Numbered from the stretch's first letter, positions 20,311 through 33,665 are shown. The stretch: DNA of 64,000 nt from Primula veris (GCA_963682055.1 OY821749.1:4886336-4950335), one strand, 5' to 3'. A program made the numbers and translations. The notes: generated from the letters alone by a model not told the origin.

Positions 20311-22740
20311 ACTTCATATGTGAAGATTTATTTCGACGATAAATGCTAAATAGCATAATGTAGTCATGTCTCTCTTGATCGATAACAACAAGTTGTCTTC
20401 TATGACAAGTGTTTTATCTGAATCGTGAGACAGAGCATATGTAATTCAAATATGGCTAATACGAGCTCGAAGCCATATACACTCTCTAGTCGTCTCATAG
20501 AGCACGAGTAGATCAGAGTGATTCGTTTGGAGTCATTCCAAGACCTCCAAGATATCGCCTTATTCCTAATGGCAAAGACAGGCCATGTTAGAAATATCCC
20601 TTATGCGGGTCTGATAAGTAACCGGCATCGGTATAACCGAAAAAAGGGTTGCGTTAATTCGAGTACCGAATGGGGTAGGTACACTCGATGATGCAAAATG
20701 GGATAAGACAAGCCCTCATCCACAGTTACCTTAAGGTAATGGGAAAATGTCTTTTATGCCATTTCGATGGCAGCGTGTTAGCGCAATGTTGTGTCGAGCT
20801 ACAATATACAAGATGTTCGTCCTAGTACATTAGACCAAGTACAATGATGCGCTTATTGTACTTAGATATGAACATGATGGTTCAATATCTTTTCATCGTC
20901 TCATCAGGAACGGACTGGGTCTATATCAATGTCTAGTGATCGAACGATCATGGGAGAATCTGACGACTTAGCGTCATGATGACTAAAACATCATAACACC
21001 TTCTTGGTGTAATCTGAATCATGAACTTAGATTCAATCTTTACGGGACTCGATCATCGGGCCGAGTCACTACCGTGTCTTCCCAAGATCCTTCATCTCGA
21101 AGGCAAATCCAAAAATGGATCGCGTAATAAAACATGCAAGGGCATAATACTTGTTCAAGTATCCCAAGCTAATCAAGTACTCACTTAGGCGGGTATACCA
21201 CATCCGCTCGGATTATATTAATCCATATAGTGAACGTCTCAGTCAATTGAGATCGTGTTCCGTGGTCAGGAACTACTTGATTCAAGCATTATGAAGTCAC
21301 ACAGGGACTTTCATCCACATCTCTAGTCTAAATCCCCACAGAGATAAGATCGTGACCACAATCACATGCTGCATAATCAGTTTTTCGGAAACTACTAAAC
21401 TGATAAAGTAGAGGACCGTTATAACGTCCATTACGAGGAAATAAACCATCTCGTAATCAATTCCAAGGTGTGAGAGAAGCCTTGCGCTACTAGGCGAGCA
21501 TTTTAGAATCTCATTATTCTCATCACTCTTCCTTACGAATAACCAAATAAACAAACTCGTTTAACATTGGTGGTGTTGGAGCTACAGGTCCGAACACACT
21601 TTCGCTAAGGAGTCTACTTGGATTGTAAGTTTCCATTAGTCCAGTCTATTCTACGTTGACTTCAGGCAACGGTACATGCTTCTCTGTCATAAATTGCTCA
21701 TATTATCAGTCATCACTGAATATATGAACAAGTAATCAATGACAGTCTCGTTTCGCTTCAATATCGTCTAAGATATCATGATCGACAGATATTTCGAGAT
21801 TGTTAGGATGAGGAGGAATCACACATCTCCTAGATCCTTTATAATCTCGTGCGACAAACGAGTTTCAGTTCACCACCTCTGGGGCTGAACGAATTAAGAA
21901 CCGGTCAACTTCCTCATCTGTTAGGAAGGATGACAGACTGACGGCCGACGGCAGCGTCCTTTGCTAGGCGGGTTCGGACAAAGCAACGTGTTACGACAGG
22001 AACACGGCGTCCGACAGGGACGTCTATCCTTGCAAGCATTTTGCAGCAGGTATACATGATCTCGTGACATCTCATAAAGTCATTAAATGCGTCTGGCATT
22101 TAGTTAGACTTGTGGGAGTCTATGCACTTACTTATCACTAAGTGCAGTTTTGGGGATCAAGCTAAGACTGAGTGGGTTATGTCACGTTATTTCACGTCGT
22201 TCCTTATCAACGGTAACGTGCAAATCTCCCCCTAACGACGGGGAGAACAGTCTTAGCGATGTCACTTTCGCATATCATGCGGTAAAGAGATCGCTTGCCA
22301 AGGTTACTCTATCAAATGATAGGCAGAAGATTCATAATCGACTTATGTCCCCTTCAGAGGTCCATATTTTGAACGCTAGAACGGCTCAATCAAAATATTA
22401 ATTAATCACTCTAAACACGCGTTAATATGAGACTTCTGGCTCATAACCAGTAACCAGCTGGTACGCATATGGTGTTTGAGTGTCTATGGGCCTCATAACG
22501 GACCAATGCAGCAAAATAGCATAACCCCACACGGAAATATAAATCTTGGTGTGCAAGACCAAGAAATGCGTGCAATCATTTGCAGTCGCATCATCAAACT
22601 TTCCGTGAGTCCATTTGGGTCTAAACATAATCGACAGGATGTTCAATTTCAATTTCCAAACTCAAGTAATTCAAATCGAAATTTCGATTATTACTCTTCA
22701 GAATTATCAAGTCGACTAGACTTTTCAGGATAATCCGGAT
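20311..22740 (-). pseudogene. Broken copia pol remnant (integrase, RT, RNase H regions), copy 1
   Basis: No long frame survives, but - strand pieces are recognisable. KFDDATANDCTHFLVLHTKI and YQLVTGYEPEVSY (22652-22422) match the end of the integrase. MPDAFNDF and ARIDVPVGRRVPV (22099-21914) match the linker before the reverse transcriptase. Near 20960-20760, SHDRSIT, YLSTISASLYLV and HRNGIK in shifted frames resemble the copia RT/RNase H junction. Multiple stops and frameshifts separate them. The same pieces with the same ends occur in copy 2 (63160-63980). Confidence 0.7.
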
Positions 22741-24008
22741 CATGAGCCATCAACTTAATGATAGGGCTAAAAGTTTGGAAAATGCTGCATTTATGTGGAC
22801 AACATTAAAATGTGACCATATTGTCGATGCATCAACCATAACCATTTATATTTATGGTCCGTCTTATGGTTGGATAAGTCCACAATAACTCCTTCAATTC
22901 TTTACAAGAATTCTACGAGTTCATTTCGTGATCTTTACACATACTAGTCTTTCAAAGTGAGCATTAGTGGCATGAATTTCGGATTAATTACGAAATATAT
23001 TCTCAGAGAGAATCTAAATGCGATGCGATTATAAATCAAGCATCGTCTTTTGACCCGGGAATATCTCATCCGGTCAATGCCACAATATCAAAATGCTCTT
23101 ATCAATCGACGACATGCGAATGATAGTACAGACAATCATGTCTTAGCATTTAAATCATTTATCATTTCGACGACAGGCGAAATGATAAGGTAACTTTAAA
23201 TGCTTTAAAGAATGTGGTAGCAACCACTTGAAAGACATTTCAACTCCTCTAAAATACGCTTTTGGTCATATTGAATGGAGGCTATGTAAAGAAATTTTAA
23301 TTCTTTCATGAGCTATTACCAGATAGCACTGGTTTTCTCGAATATTTTATAACTCAACAAGGTACGGCAGGACCGACATGAGTATGAGACCTCATATTTG
23401 ACAGATCAATTTGGTTTTACCAAAGATTTTGATTTGGAACGACAGGTCCAGAATCGTTGTCACTGAGTACTCTTTTAGGCAAATAGTTGGTGAAATTATG
23501 TGGAACATTGTTACCCACTATTTCAAAAAAAAATCAACTATCCCACAAGTATTGCCTAAAATTTAATAATTTAAAGTTTGGTCACATTTGTCAAAGAAAT
23601 TTGCTCAAAACACTTTAAATTATTTCGAGAAATTTCGTAAATAGGCAAACCATAATCCAAAAGTATGTCCAAATGGAAAAATCATAATCCAAATGAAAAA
23701 ATATAATCCAGATGAGCGAAAAAATGGCTCAATGATTTATCAAAATCAATAAAGAAAGGTATTAAACTCATTTGAGCCACAAAATCGGGGGTCTCAAGAG
23801 TTTCTTTCAATTAACTTTAACCACATTAGCATCGGTTTTTTCACCTTTATAATAGTTGTGAACTATTTAAGGAGTAACCGTGCATGACATTTGTCTTTAT
23901 AGCATAGAGTTGCCTTCTTGAGCATTATCTCTTGCTTTGTGACAATTGGCCATATTGTTCCTTTCAATTACTGTCTTGGAGCCATAGGTTTTCGACTTTG
24001 ACGATTGT

Positions 24009-24905
24009 CTAAAATCTCGCTTGGCTAGGCGATTCATCGGGATCGCGACAGTTCAAGACAAATAACACTTGTCTCGGTTCTCGATTCGTGGAAAAAAAAT
24101 ATACACGAAGAGCATTAATATCAGGCAAACAATTCGCCATTGACCCAATAGGATTACAACTACTCACCGGGGTAATTTTCTTATCCAATAACAGATGGGC
24201 GATAAAGGAACATGGTGAATATAAATTCACGATACTGCTTATGGAATGCAATTTCCAAGCTAGTATTTTGGTGAAGGATTGCTCCAATATGTCAATTTCA
24301 GACATTTGTTCACCATAGACGTCATCACGTCTCAAATGTGGCGGCGGAATAAAATCAACGCCTTAGCATTCATCTCGAGGGTAACAACAAACTCGTGTTT
24401 TACTCATCAAAGATGTCATCCAAAAAAAATTGGGCATCACATTTTCACACATCAGGGTGAGTAACATGTGGTGACGGATTAAAATCAACGTTTATACAGT
24501 CATTTCGCAAGTATGTTTTACGATTTTTCTCATCATAGATGGCATCCAACATGTGTTGGGAGTTCTGGATTATTTATCATATAAAACGGCTGGTTTATAT
24601 GTTTATGGTTTGCACAAGCATAAACGTTTTTTCGAAACGACAGATTCGAAAACATTAGTTTTGCTTTTCATGTGAATCGGTTCTCATTGATCGAACGACG
24701 GGTCGATACTGAAATACCAATTCAGCGAAACATACATCACTATATAAACACACTCGGGAAAATTATTATTTAGTCAACCCCTTTCGGTAGCTCTATTTGA
24801 ACACGACCAGGAAAGACGGTGAGGGGGGTGGGCACGAATGCCTCTTAAAAACCGACCTCATTAGGAGAACGACTTCCGCCTTTATCTTTCCTAGACATCG
24901 TATCC
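24009..24905 (-). pseudogene. Broken copia gag remnant, copy 1
   Basis: A start-like ATGTCTAGGAAAGATAAAGG on the - strand at about 24900 opens a short frame ending after GSRSPNEVGF. A 108-aa frame (24335-24009) contains MSEIDILEQSFTKI and later PIGSMANCLPDINALR, positions resembling the UBN2-type gag of copia elements with frameshifts. Copy 2 has the same 108-aa frame at 60341-60667. Confidence 0.6.
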
Positions 24906-25970
24906 AAATAGGTGAGCCTAGTTAGGGAAGGTTCATAATTTTTCCAACTTAAATGTGAAAATATATGATTTCGCAAATTAGCAAAATTTTTACCCACACA
25001 ATATATAATAGTCACGGATTTACATAAGTGATATATACATGTGTAACTAGGACATACCATGAGTAGTATATTTTATAAGAAAGTTTGCATGCTTGAGTTA
25101 GTTTTCAACATAACAGTAGCAATATATCAAACACATACATCCATATGCATACAAGGATAATAATACAGGGACTATCTTGTAATTTCAGCAACCTATTTTG
25201 GTTTTAATATAATTACAGTGTCAGTCCTATGAGTTCATGGAGTGATGCAGTTAAGTCCTTATGTGTTTAACTATTACGGATTTTAGTACAACAAATTATA
25301 ATAAATCCTACTGTCTAAACCTGTGGGTTCGGTAGATTTAATTAAGTACCAAACAACAAAAGGTTTAATTACCGTGTATATTTGTTAAACTAAGGTCACA
25401 GTTTATTCATGCATATTGACCGTGTATTCGATTTAATTATACATGCAGACCAATTCAATTCTATTTACGGTATAAGTTGCAAGGGCAAACAAGCATAATC
25501 CTATTTATGAGATATAATCTACTATAACAGGACCATTACGAGTTGTTTTGGTAGAATTCATACATGTATCTTAACATATAGCCAATATTACATAAGATTA
25601 AGTACCTTTTACCACAATACCATAGCAACAACATAGAGTATTTTATTTACTACAATTGTTATTCTCCAAACAATCACACATACATGCGTAGCAATATTAG
25701 TGAATATTAGTCCTGTTCATAACATGCAGTGACGAATTATTATTGCAAACTCTCATAATCTTATATGGTTACGATTTCAGCTTATTTACCCTAACATACT
25801 TTTCTACGATAAGAGTCATAAATCAACTATGTACCGTACTCCTGTTATTTTGGGAAGGTCGATAGAACAAACTTCAAAGTTTGGCCGTATGTTTATAACC
25901 CAATATTCGTACGTTTAGCCAAAATCTCCAAGCAAATACTTCAATCTCCATGAGCATCGTGCTAATAACG

Positions 25971-26172
25971 TATTGTAATACAACTATTAGCTATGTATTT
26001 AGGGAGACAGAAGTAGAGAGAGGGGAGAACAGTATCGTCTTTATTAATGAATGAATATGAATGTATATGAAATACAAGACCCCTAGCCCTCTTTATATAG
26101 ATAGAGGGTTAGGGTTACAAGCCCAACTGGGCCCATTAAGTAAAAGCCCAAGAGTCCAATAATTTTACAACA
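25971..26172 (-). repeat. 5' LTR of copia-type element copy 1
   Basis: 202 bp, partner of 19355-19556 with differences such as tagtgag/tagggag and aatctt/aatttt. Followed on the - strand by the primer-binding-like CGTTATTAGCACGATG. Confidence 0.88.
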
Positions 26173-26177
26173 AATAT

Positions 26178-28822
26178 AATTATTTGTATTATTCATGACA
26201 TGATTATAAATACATTTGTCTTTCTCCATGAAATGAGTAGACATGTAACGACCGGTTTTCGTAATATTTATTTATTTACCTATTTTTATTTCCGTTGATA
26301 AAAACGTACTGAGCTTGACTAAATTTATTAACGTGACCATGACTATAGAATTATTATTTTTGTGACTGTCACGTTAGGAAGGTTTTAGTAACTTCATTTT
26401 TTTAAACAAAGTTTATCACCAAATTTGCTCGTCAAGTCACGATAGTATTGTCACCAAGACTTCACCCAATGATCCACATAGTTGCCACCATGTACAATTC
26501 ATCATGTGCCACATCACACAACTTGTAATGACTCAGCATGTCTTGTAGTGAGTCACTCTCCATTCAAACACATACACTACAAAAAAAAAAATCAGATAAC
26601 CCTCAAAACGTTTGTTGCTAAACTGATGGTAACGTGAGTGTCGCTAAATTTAGCAACAGTTTAACAACAGTTTTTGTTGCTAAACTGTTACTATATTTAG
26701 CAACACTCACTTTACCAACATTGTAAATTGTAATGTTCTGAAAAGACAGGATTAAATTTATACAAATTACAAAGAATACGACCAAAATGAAAAGTGAAAC
26801 TAACTTTCATCAAACTAAATTAACGGCAGTACCTGAATTGTGAATATTATGATAATTCAGTACGTCAATTGTTAACTTTGTTAGTCTGGTACGTATATAA
26901 ATCGTTAAAATAAGATAATACAGTATACTAAATGTATTTTTTACCCCATATACGAGGCCTTGCAACTGTCAATGCTGCACGCACAAGCACAACCATTCCT
27001 AATCAAATATAAGACATATATAAACCAAAAAAGGTTATTGTCCAGACTCCAGAGCAACACAGACAGATATAAGGTCACTGCTGCGTGATATAATTTTTTT
27101 CAATGTAGCTCTTACAAGCGCGAATAAGATAAGCTCGGTCATCTATAATGAAGCTTCGAACCGCCAGCGCACTTCCTTTCACTAAATTCAATATCACTTG
27201 AGCAAAAAAACATAGAACAGAAAGAAATAAGTGAAAACCAATGTGATTACAAGAGTATACAAGACGGGGTCGGAGTTCATAATATCATATCTTAGTACCT
27301 GTGGAAAAACAGCTGTAACAAGTAATCTAGTATATAGCATCGAACAAGGCTATAATTGAAGCAATGAAATGATGTTCGACTTGTAAGCAAAAATTTCACT
27401 TAAAATACTTTGTTTATGATCGCCAAACAAACAAATACAGACATGGTAATCTACAGTTATAAACTTTTAGCTTTATAAAGATTTCCATATAATGTAACCA
27501 GTAACCGAGTGCTTCTTATTGTTGTGCTAGGCTATCAAAGCAAGGATGCTTTAGCACACACTTTAGATAAAAGTGAAAAGGGAATAAGCTTTTACAACTC
27601 CTCCGAAATAAGCTACTTTCAAGATTACTAAATTCAGTTATCAAATACAGTCAACAGAGTACATACTCTGGTTTTTTATTCCGTCTCCATTGAACTAAAT
27701 ACATATAGCATAAAAGTTCACCTTCTCACTTACTATTAAATCACTACGAGCATGGAAACGTACGCAATTATTAAACTTATGAACTCGGATTTGTAATTCT
27801 AGGCCTTTGAATTGTTGAAAAGTCTAATGGTTAAGCAATAATAATGCATGATTCAAAGAAAATCACGAAATTTGACCACACATTACTATACCTCGCAATG
27901 TAAGCAATAAGAAAGATGTCGCTGATTCTGGGTAGATGTGCCGTTAAAAAGAAACTTATAGAAAGAACTCAAATCTCAGGAGAGTATCGTACAAAATACT
28001 GGAATACACATAATTAAAAAAATGAGGAAGAAAGTTTATTGGCAAGTTGTTGTCACTAATAAAAAACAATATGCTCAGTGTATCAATGTTTCTATTTTTC
28101 CAGCCAAAAGTATGAAGATCATGCAATGAAAAACCTGTAGCCTGAATTGAAGAGTTTGAGCAGCGCCACAATTTGTCTACTTTACGTCGAACCTAATAGC
28201 AGGTAAATGAATCAAATTGGCATAGAAAGAAATTTAGCGAGCACCCAGCTAAGACTAATTTGTGTTTGGTGCTAAGATTCCCTTAATTCGCATTGCAGTA
28301 ATCATCTTTAAATTTAATAAGATAATAAACCGATAAATAACAACCAGGAATAGTCGATTTAAAAGGCGATCATGACATTGATTACTAATTCTTATATTCC
28401 ATCAAATAAGTTTAGCGGCTAACTTGAATCTATATTCAATCGTGAATCTATGTTCAATAGTTCAATTCCTTTTACAGCTATTGTATATAATCAACCAAGA
28501 GGTGCAACATATATAATTACATAGTTCAATTTTGATCATACAACGAACCTGAGATAAAATCATAAAACCAGTGGCGTGACCGAAATCGCTTAAACCCCAA
28601 CCGCGCCCCAACACAAACCCGTACAGAACATTACTCATTTATTTATATATAGAATTATTATGCACCATTTACTATTTTCTTAATAACTCATTGAATCCCT
28701 TATCATCTACCCTCAATTGTTTAATCTAATGGTTGTAAATGTGACTGGACATTGAACAGTCTAACTCAATGACTGCACAAAATGGAGACCCCTTTATACA
28801 CATCGTAATGTACCATTTAATG
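26178..28822. other. AT-rich intergenic stretch with transposon fragments
   Basis: At 26245 the phrase TGTAACGACCGGTTTTCGTAA resembles the start of a gypsy-type LTR, but no end was found. From 26575 to 26715, CACTACAAAAA followed by gttgctaaac/ttagcaac palindromes resembles the CACTA MITE at 14050, without a recognisable right end. An exon-like frame at 27078-27205 is listed separately. The remainder (27206-28822) shows no recognisable gene or repeat. Confidence 0.4.
27078..27202 (-). other. Exon-like open segment of unknown origin
   Basis: On the - strand, after a T-rich GTTTTTTTGCTCAAG (acceptor-like), a frame reads VILNLVKGSALAVRSFIIDD then RAYLIRACKSYIEKNYITQQ and stops. Its amino-acid composition and the higher GC here look coding, and the layout is that of a last exon. 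No partner exons were found upstream (to 28800) and the product was not recognised. It may be a captured gene fragment, a decayed gene or coincidence. Confidence 0.22.
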
Positions 28823-28990
28823 TGTTAGAATTAATATCTAGTTTTTATCTATTTTGGACTTAATGGTGTATTATATAATATGTTGTTAAATTCGAGGACC
28901 AATCGTGTAATTATTAAATACTTTGATATTAATACAATTGTGTGCTTGTGCTGCACACAGACTTTTACCTAATCTCTTACCATTCTTACA
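28823..28990 (+). repeat. 5' LTR of the Ty1/copia element
   Basis: 168 bp starting TGTTAGAATTAATATC and ending TTCTTACA. Followed directly by the primer-binding-like TGACATCACAGCC. Confidence 0.9.
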
Positions 28991-29481
28991 TGACATCACA
29001 GCCAGGTACATAGCCTCTCCAAATATCCCACCATCATACAAATTGATCTAGTACACCTATATTAATCCAAACACATATCTGACCCTACCACCTGAATCGA
29101 AACCCTAAGACGACCAACCCTTACTTAGCCGTTGCTTCTTCTACGCACCGCCATGTGCAGCTAGCCGCTGGTGCGTGGGACCACGCTCCACTTTTTGGTG
29201 ATGATCGGCTCTGGAATTCGGTCCGACCTTCTTCACTTTTCAGAGCTCCGTTTCGTCGCCCTTTAGTCCCGGTTTGTGTTGTTTATTTATTGATTACTAG
29301 TTCTTTTCTGTTTGAATCTACTGGAGTATGTATGAAGCTTTTTATATGATGCATAAAGACTGATTATAAGATAGTTTGGTTCAACCATTATCGCCTTTGT
29401 GTTATGTTGGATTTGAGAATTTTTTTTGTTTGCCTTGATTTGTGAGGTTTACTCTTTTGGTTTACTGATCACTTGCTCGTA

Positions 29482-30430
29482 ATGGCTGAATCTTCGAATG
29501 TTATGGCTAGATATAGTGACGGTCCTCGATCAATCACATCTTTTAAACTTAATAATGTCAATTATCTTGCTTGAGCTCATGCCGTTAAAATATATCTTAG
29601 GGGTGAAAAGAAACTAAATTTTCTTACCGATTCGCCTCCCACAGCTAATTCTAATAATTGGAACGGTAATGACGCTAAGGTTATGGGTTGGCTTTGGCAT
29701 AGTATATACCGTTACATTCTGTGAAACTTCGAAAATGATCTGGGATTCGTTGGCCGAGTCGTTTTCTCAGACAAGTAATGTGTTGCGTGTTTATGATTTG
29801 TATGAGAAAATTTTCACCACGAAACAGAATGGTCGTCCATTAGCTGAGTATTATAGTAACCTTAAAAGTCTATGGGAGCAATTGTTGCAACACCGTCCAT
29901 TTACTACTGATTTGACACAACTTAAACAACAATAGGAGGATTTTATGGTTGCAACCTTACTTGCTGGCCTTGATTCAAGTTTTAGTGTGTCTAAAGACCA
30001 GATTCTTGCCGGTGAGACTTGCCGACTGCTGCTAATGCCTATTTTCGACTATCGCGATCGTCTTCGGGGAAACCTAGTTCTGGACATATATCCCCTATTC
30101 CGACTCCTGAATCTTCGGTTTTTATTGCTAACCAAGGAAGTCGTGGTGACTCTCATGGTAATTTTTGAGGTGGTCGTGGTGGTCGTGATTTTCGTGGTAA
30201 TTCCAGAGGGGGAGATCGTTCTGAGAGTCGTGGTAGTAGAAAATGCGTTTTTTTGTCAAGCTACTAATCATACGGAGCCCTATTGTTAGAAGAAGTATGG
30301 TAGGACTGATTACGCTCAGAATGTTAGTGGACCTTCTACGTCATCTCCTCAACCTGTTGGTACTCCTAATTCTGGTACTAATGATGCACTCACTTCTCAT
30401 CTCAACAAGATTCTCCAGGTTTTACGCTTA
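29482..30430 (+). pseudogene. copia gag, broken
   Basis: The frame starts ATGGCTGAATCTTCG at 29482. It has an in-frame TGA at 29572, a frameshift near 29700, a TAG at 29933-29935 and another shift near 30030. Surviving gag pieces include IWDSLAESFSQTSNVLRVYD and ADYYSNLKSLW-like AEYYSNLKSLWEQLLQ. The CCHC zinc knuckle region reads FCQATNHTEPYC with its first Cys lost to an indel in a T run (about 30247-30254), followed by TAG at 30287. Gag would package element RNA; this copy cannot make it. Confidence 0.8.
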
Positions 30431-30451
30431 TCTCAACCTTCTAGCTCCACA

Positions 30452-31606
30452 GTGACATTAGCTAACTCAGGTAATGTTGCTTGTATTGCTTCTTCATCTG
30501 CCTCTTGGCTTATTGACTCGGGTGCAAGATCTCATATGTCGGATAAATCATCACTTTTTACCAATTTAAGTTCAATAAACCATCATATCATATTAGCAGA
30601 TGGATCTTCTCATCCAGTGGGTGGTAAAGGAAATCTCAATCCACACCACTCTTTATCTTTACCTCATATTCTTTATGTACCTAAATTTCCATTTAATTTA
30701 TTGTCAGTCAGTCAAATGACTAAATCTTTACACTGCTCGGTAACTTTTTCTCCTCATTCTTGTGTTTTCCAGGACCTCGAGACAAAGAAGACGATAGGTT
30801 TGGGGCATGAGAAAGATGGTTTGGACTATTTGGATTCTGCTAGTTTTGCATCATCGTCTTCGTCAGCATTAAGTGCGACTGTTTCTCCTTTACAGTGGCA
30901 TTATCGTCTTGGTCACCCTTCTTTGGCAAAACTTAAGTTTGCAATTCCGTCCTTGTATCGTGTATCTAGTTTAGAATATGAGGCTTGTCAGCTTGGTAAA
31001 CATCATCGTAGTTCTTTCCCTAGTCGTAGTATTAGTAGAAAATCTGCGTCTTTTGATCTTGTTCACTTAGACATATGCGGCCCTTCTCGTACTTTTGCCC
31101 ATAATGGCTTCCATTATTTTGTGATTTTTGTTGATGATTATTCTCGTATGACTTGGTTATTTTTAATGAAAAAATGGTCCGAGTTACCTTTTATTTTGTC
31201 TCACTTTTACAATGAAATCAGTACTCAATTCGATAAACGAATTAAGATCTTGCGTTCTAATAACGCACTGGAATATGTTCAAACTATTATTGATTTTTTT
31301 TGTGGTGATCATGGGATTATACATCAAACTAGTTGCGCTCACACATCACAACAAAATGGTGTTGCTGAGCGTAAACATCGACATTTATTAGATATTGCCC
31401 GTACATTATTATTCAATATGCATGTCCCTAAACATTTTTGGGGTGATGCAGTTTTAACTGCATGTCATCTTATTAATCGTATGCCCTCGGTTGTTTTAGG
31501 TAACTGCTCTCCGTTTTCAATGTTATATCCTAATGTTGATCCTTTCTCTGTTACTCCTCGTATTTTTGGATGTGTTGCCTTTGTTCATAATCTTGAGATA
31601 GGATAA
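30452..31606 (+). pseudogene. copia protease and integrase, frame open to a premature stop
   Basis: 384-codon open frame. The aspartic protease motif WLIDSGARSHM is near residue 20. The GAG-pre-integrase part reads WHYRLGHPSLAKL, then ACQLGKHHRSSFPS, in which the Cys before xxC of the usual HHCC finger is not seen. The integrase core has FDLVHLDICGPS and DDYSRMTWLF. The second catalytic Asp position reads RSNNALEY, with AAT (Asn) at 31259-31261. HTSQQNGVAERKHRHLLDIA follows with the Glu. A TAA at 31604-31606 ends the frame; the same frame continues RKCVFLGHSRTKKGY before a shift near 31730. Confidence 0.85.
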
Positions 31607-31709
31607 GACAAACTTTCTCCTCGTGCTCGAAAGTGTGTCTTTCTTGGCCATTCTCGTACAAAGAAAGGTTATCGTTGTTATCACCCCCAATCTCGTCGAT
31701 ACTTTGTAA

Positions 31710-33659
31710 GTGCCGATGTTGCCTTTTTCTACTTCGTTTTTTACCAACACTGGGCACCAACTTTCTGTGGATATTATATCAGAAACTAATCTGTCTTGCC
31801 CCAATGGTGAAACCATTCCCCTTCCGATGTCTTCTCAACCAGAGTTAGTGCATTCTTCCCCACCTTTATTATCTCCTCCGCCAGATATAGTATATCAACG
31901 TACTCGTTTCCGTAAAACTCTTTCTCATGAACCGGCCACGACATATTCTCAGTCTGAGGTTCCTGTGGTCCCATCTCCTCGTATTAGCTCTGATGATCTA
32001 CCTCTTGCTCTACGAAGAGGTAAACGCACATGCACCCAACATCCTATTGCTAATTTTGTTTCATATCATCGTACTTCTTCCTGTTTCCACTCTTTTGTTT
32101 GTGCTTTGTCTTATGTTTCCGTTCCAGTGTGGCACAATGATGCTCTTGTCTTGCCTGGATGGAAACACGCTATGAATGAGGAAATGAGTGCACTCTATCA
32201 AAACCAAACTTGGGAGCTTACGACATTACCCCTTGGGAAAAGACCTGTTGGCTGTCGTTGGGTATATACATTCAAATATCAACCAGATGGTTCCGTTGAA
32301 AGATTGAAAGCTCGATTGGTTGCTAAAGGTTATACCCAAACATATGGTGTTGATTATAGAGAAACATTTTCTCATGTTGCTCGTTTGAATTCTGTTCGTA
32401 TTGTACTAGCAGTTGCAGTGGACCGTTCTTGGCCATTGTACCAGTTAGATATTAAAAATGCGTTCTTACATGGTAAACTTCAAGAAGAAGTTTATATGGT
32501 ACAACCACTCGGTTATATTACTTCTGGTAGTGAACAACTTGTCTGCCGACTTCGTCGTTCTTTATATGGTCTAAAACAATCTATTCGTGCTTGGTTAGAC
32601 CGTTTTAGTGATGTTGTTATTGATTATGGATTTCGTCGTTCTTTATATGCTCATTCCGTCTTTGTTCGTCAATCCACTAGCGGTATTATCATTCTTATTG
32701 TATATGTCAATGATATTATTATTTCTGGAGATGATGCTAATGGTATTGATAATTTGAAACGTTATTTAGCGAAAAAGTTTCACACTAAAGATTTGGGTGC
32801 ACTTCGATATTTTCTTGGGATTGAGATTGCTCGCTCCTCTAAGGGATTGTCTCTCTCTCAAAGAAAATATGTCTTGGACCTTTTATCAGAAACTGGTTTA
32901 TTAGGATCTCGTCCAGCTGATACACCTATGGATTCTTCGGTCAAACTTAGCATTGATTCAGGTGATATATTTCCTGATGTTGGTCGTTATCGGCGTCTTG
33001 TTGGAAAATTAATTTATCTTATTGTTACTCGTCCAGATATCACTTATGCTGTGGGTGTAGTGAGTAAGTTTATGCATGCACCACGCTATCCGCATTTCGA
33101 TGCCGTCTGTCGTATCTTACGCTATTTGAAGGGCTCTCCCGGTCGGGGTTTACTTTATCGTTCATCCCCTTCCTTAATTGTCTCCGGTTTTAGTGATGCC
33201 GATTGGGCGGGAGACAATAGTGATAGACGTTCTACTTCTGGTTATTGTACATTTATTGGTCCTAACCTTGTTACTTGGTGTAGTAAAAACCAACACATTG
33301 TTGCTCGTTCTACTGCCGAGGCTGAGTATCGAGCTATGGCTCATACTGCCTCAGAAATGTTATGGGTTCGCTCACTTCTTTGTGATTTTGGTGTATATGT
33401 GCATGACCATATGCCCATGTATTGTGATAACCAGTTAGCTATTTTTATCGCCAATAATCCCGTCTTTCATGAGAGAACTAAGCATATTGAGGTGAATTGT
33501 CATTTCATTCGTGATATGTTAATTCGAAAAGAGATATATACTCCATTTGTGCGCTCCGAGTCGCAGTTAGGAGATATTTTGACCAAACCTTTATCCGGAC
33601 CTTCTTTTCGATCCATGTGCTTCAAGCTAGGCATTTTTGATTTGTATGCTCCAGCTTGA
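31710..33659 (+). pseudogene. copia reverse transcriptase and RNase H, active-site altered
   Basis: 649-codon open frame in a different frame from the integrase part. RT motifs in order: WELTTLPLGKRPVGCRWVY, RLKARLVAKGYTQTYGVDY, LYQLDIKNAFLHGKL, CRLRRSLYGLKQS and LGALRYFLGIEIA. The catalytic YVDD box reads YVND at 32703-32714, an Asp-to-Asn change at a metal-binding residue. RNase H has SGFSDADWAGD, VARSTAEAEYRAMA and MYCDNQLAIFIANNP with the expected acidic residues. It ends TGA close to the polypurine tract. The long open frame suggests moderate age, but the enzyme would be inactive. Confidence 0.88.
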
Positions 33660-33665
33660 GAGGGG

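Larger units (their letters stand above)
19355..26172 (-). mobile_element. Complete but coding-dead copia-type LTR retrotransposon (family C, copy 1)
   Basis: Two 202-bp LTRs (19355-19556 and 25971-26172) differ at only about two positions and are flanked by AATAT (19350-19354 and 26173-26177). The element reads on the - strand: the LTR starts TGTTGTAA, a polypurine tract AAAGGGGGAG abuts the 3' LTR (19557 side), and CGTTATTAGCACGATG abuts the 5' LTR. Gag and pol remnants are broken into short frames. Near the 3' LTR lie repeated non-coding modules. It lies upstream of the GRF gene. Confidence 0.85.

Noticed and set aside
22150..22401. 83-aa ORF also found at 63743-63492
   Set aside because: Present in both copies but antisense to copia pol; conservation reflects shared element ancestry, not a separate gene.
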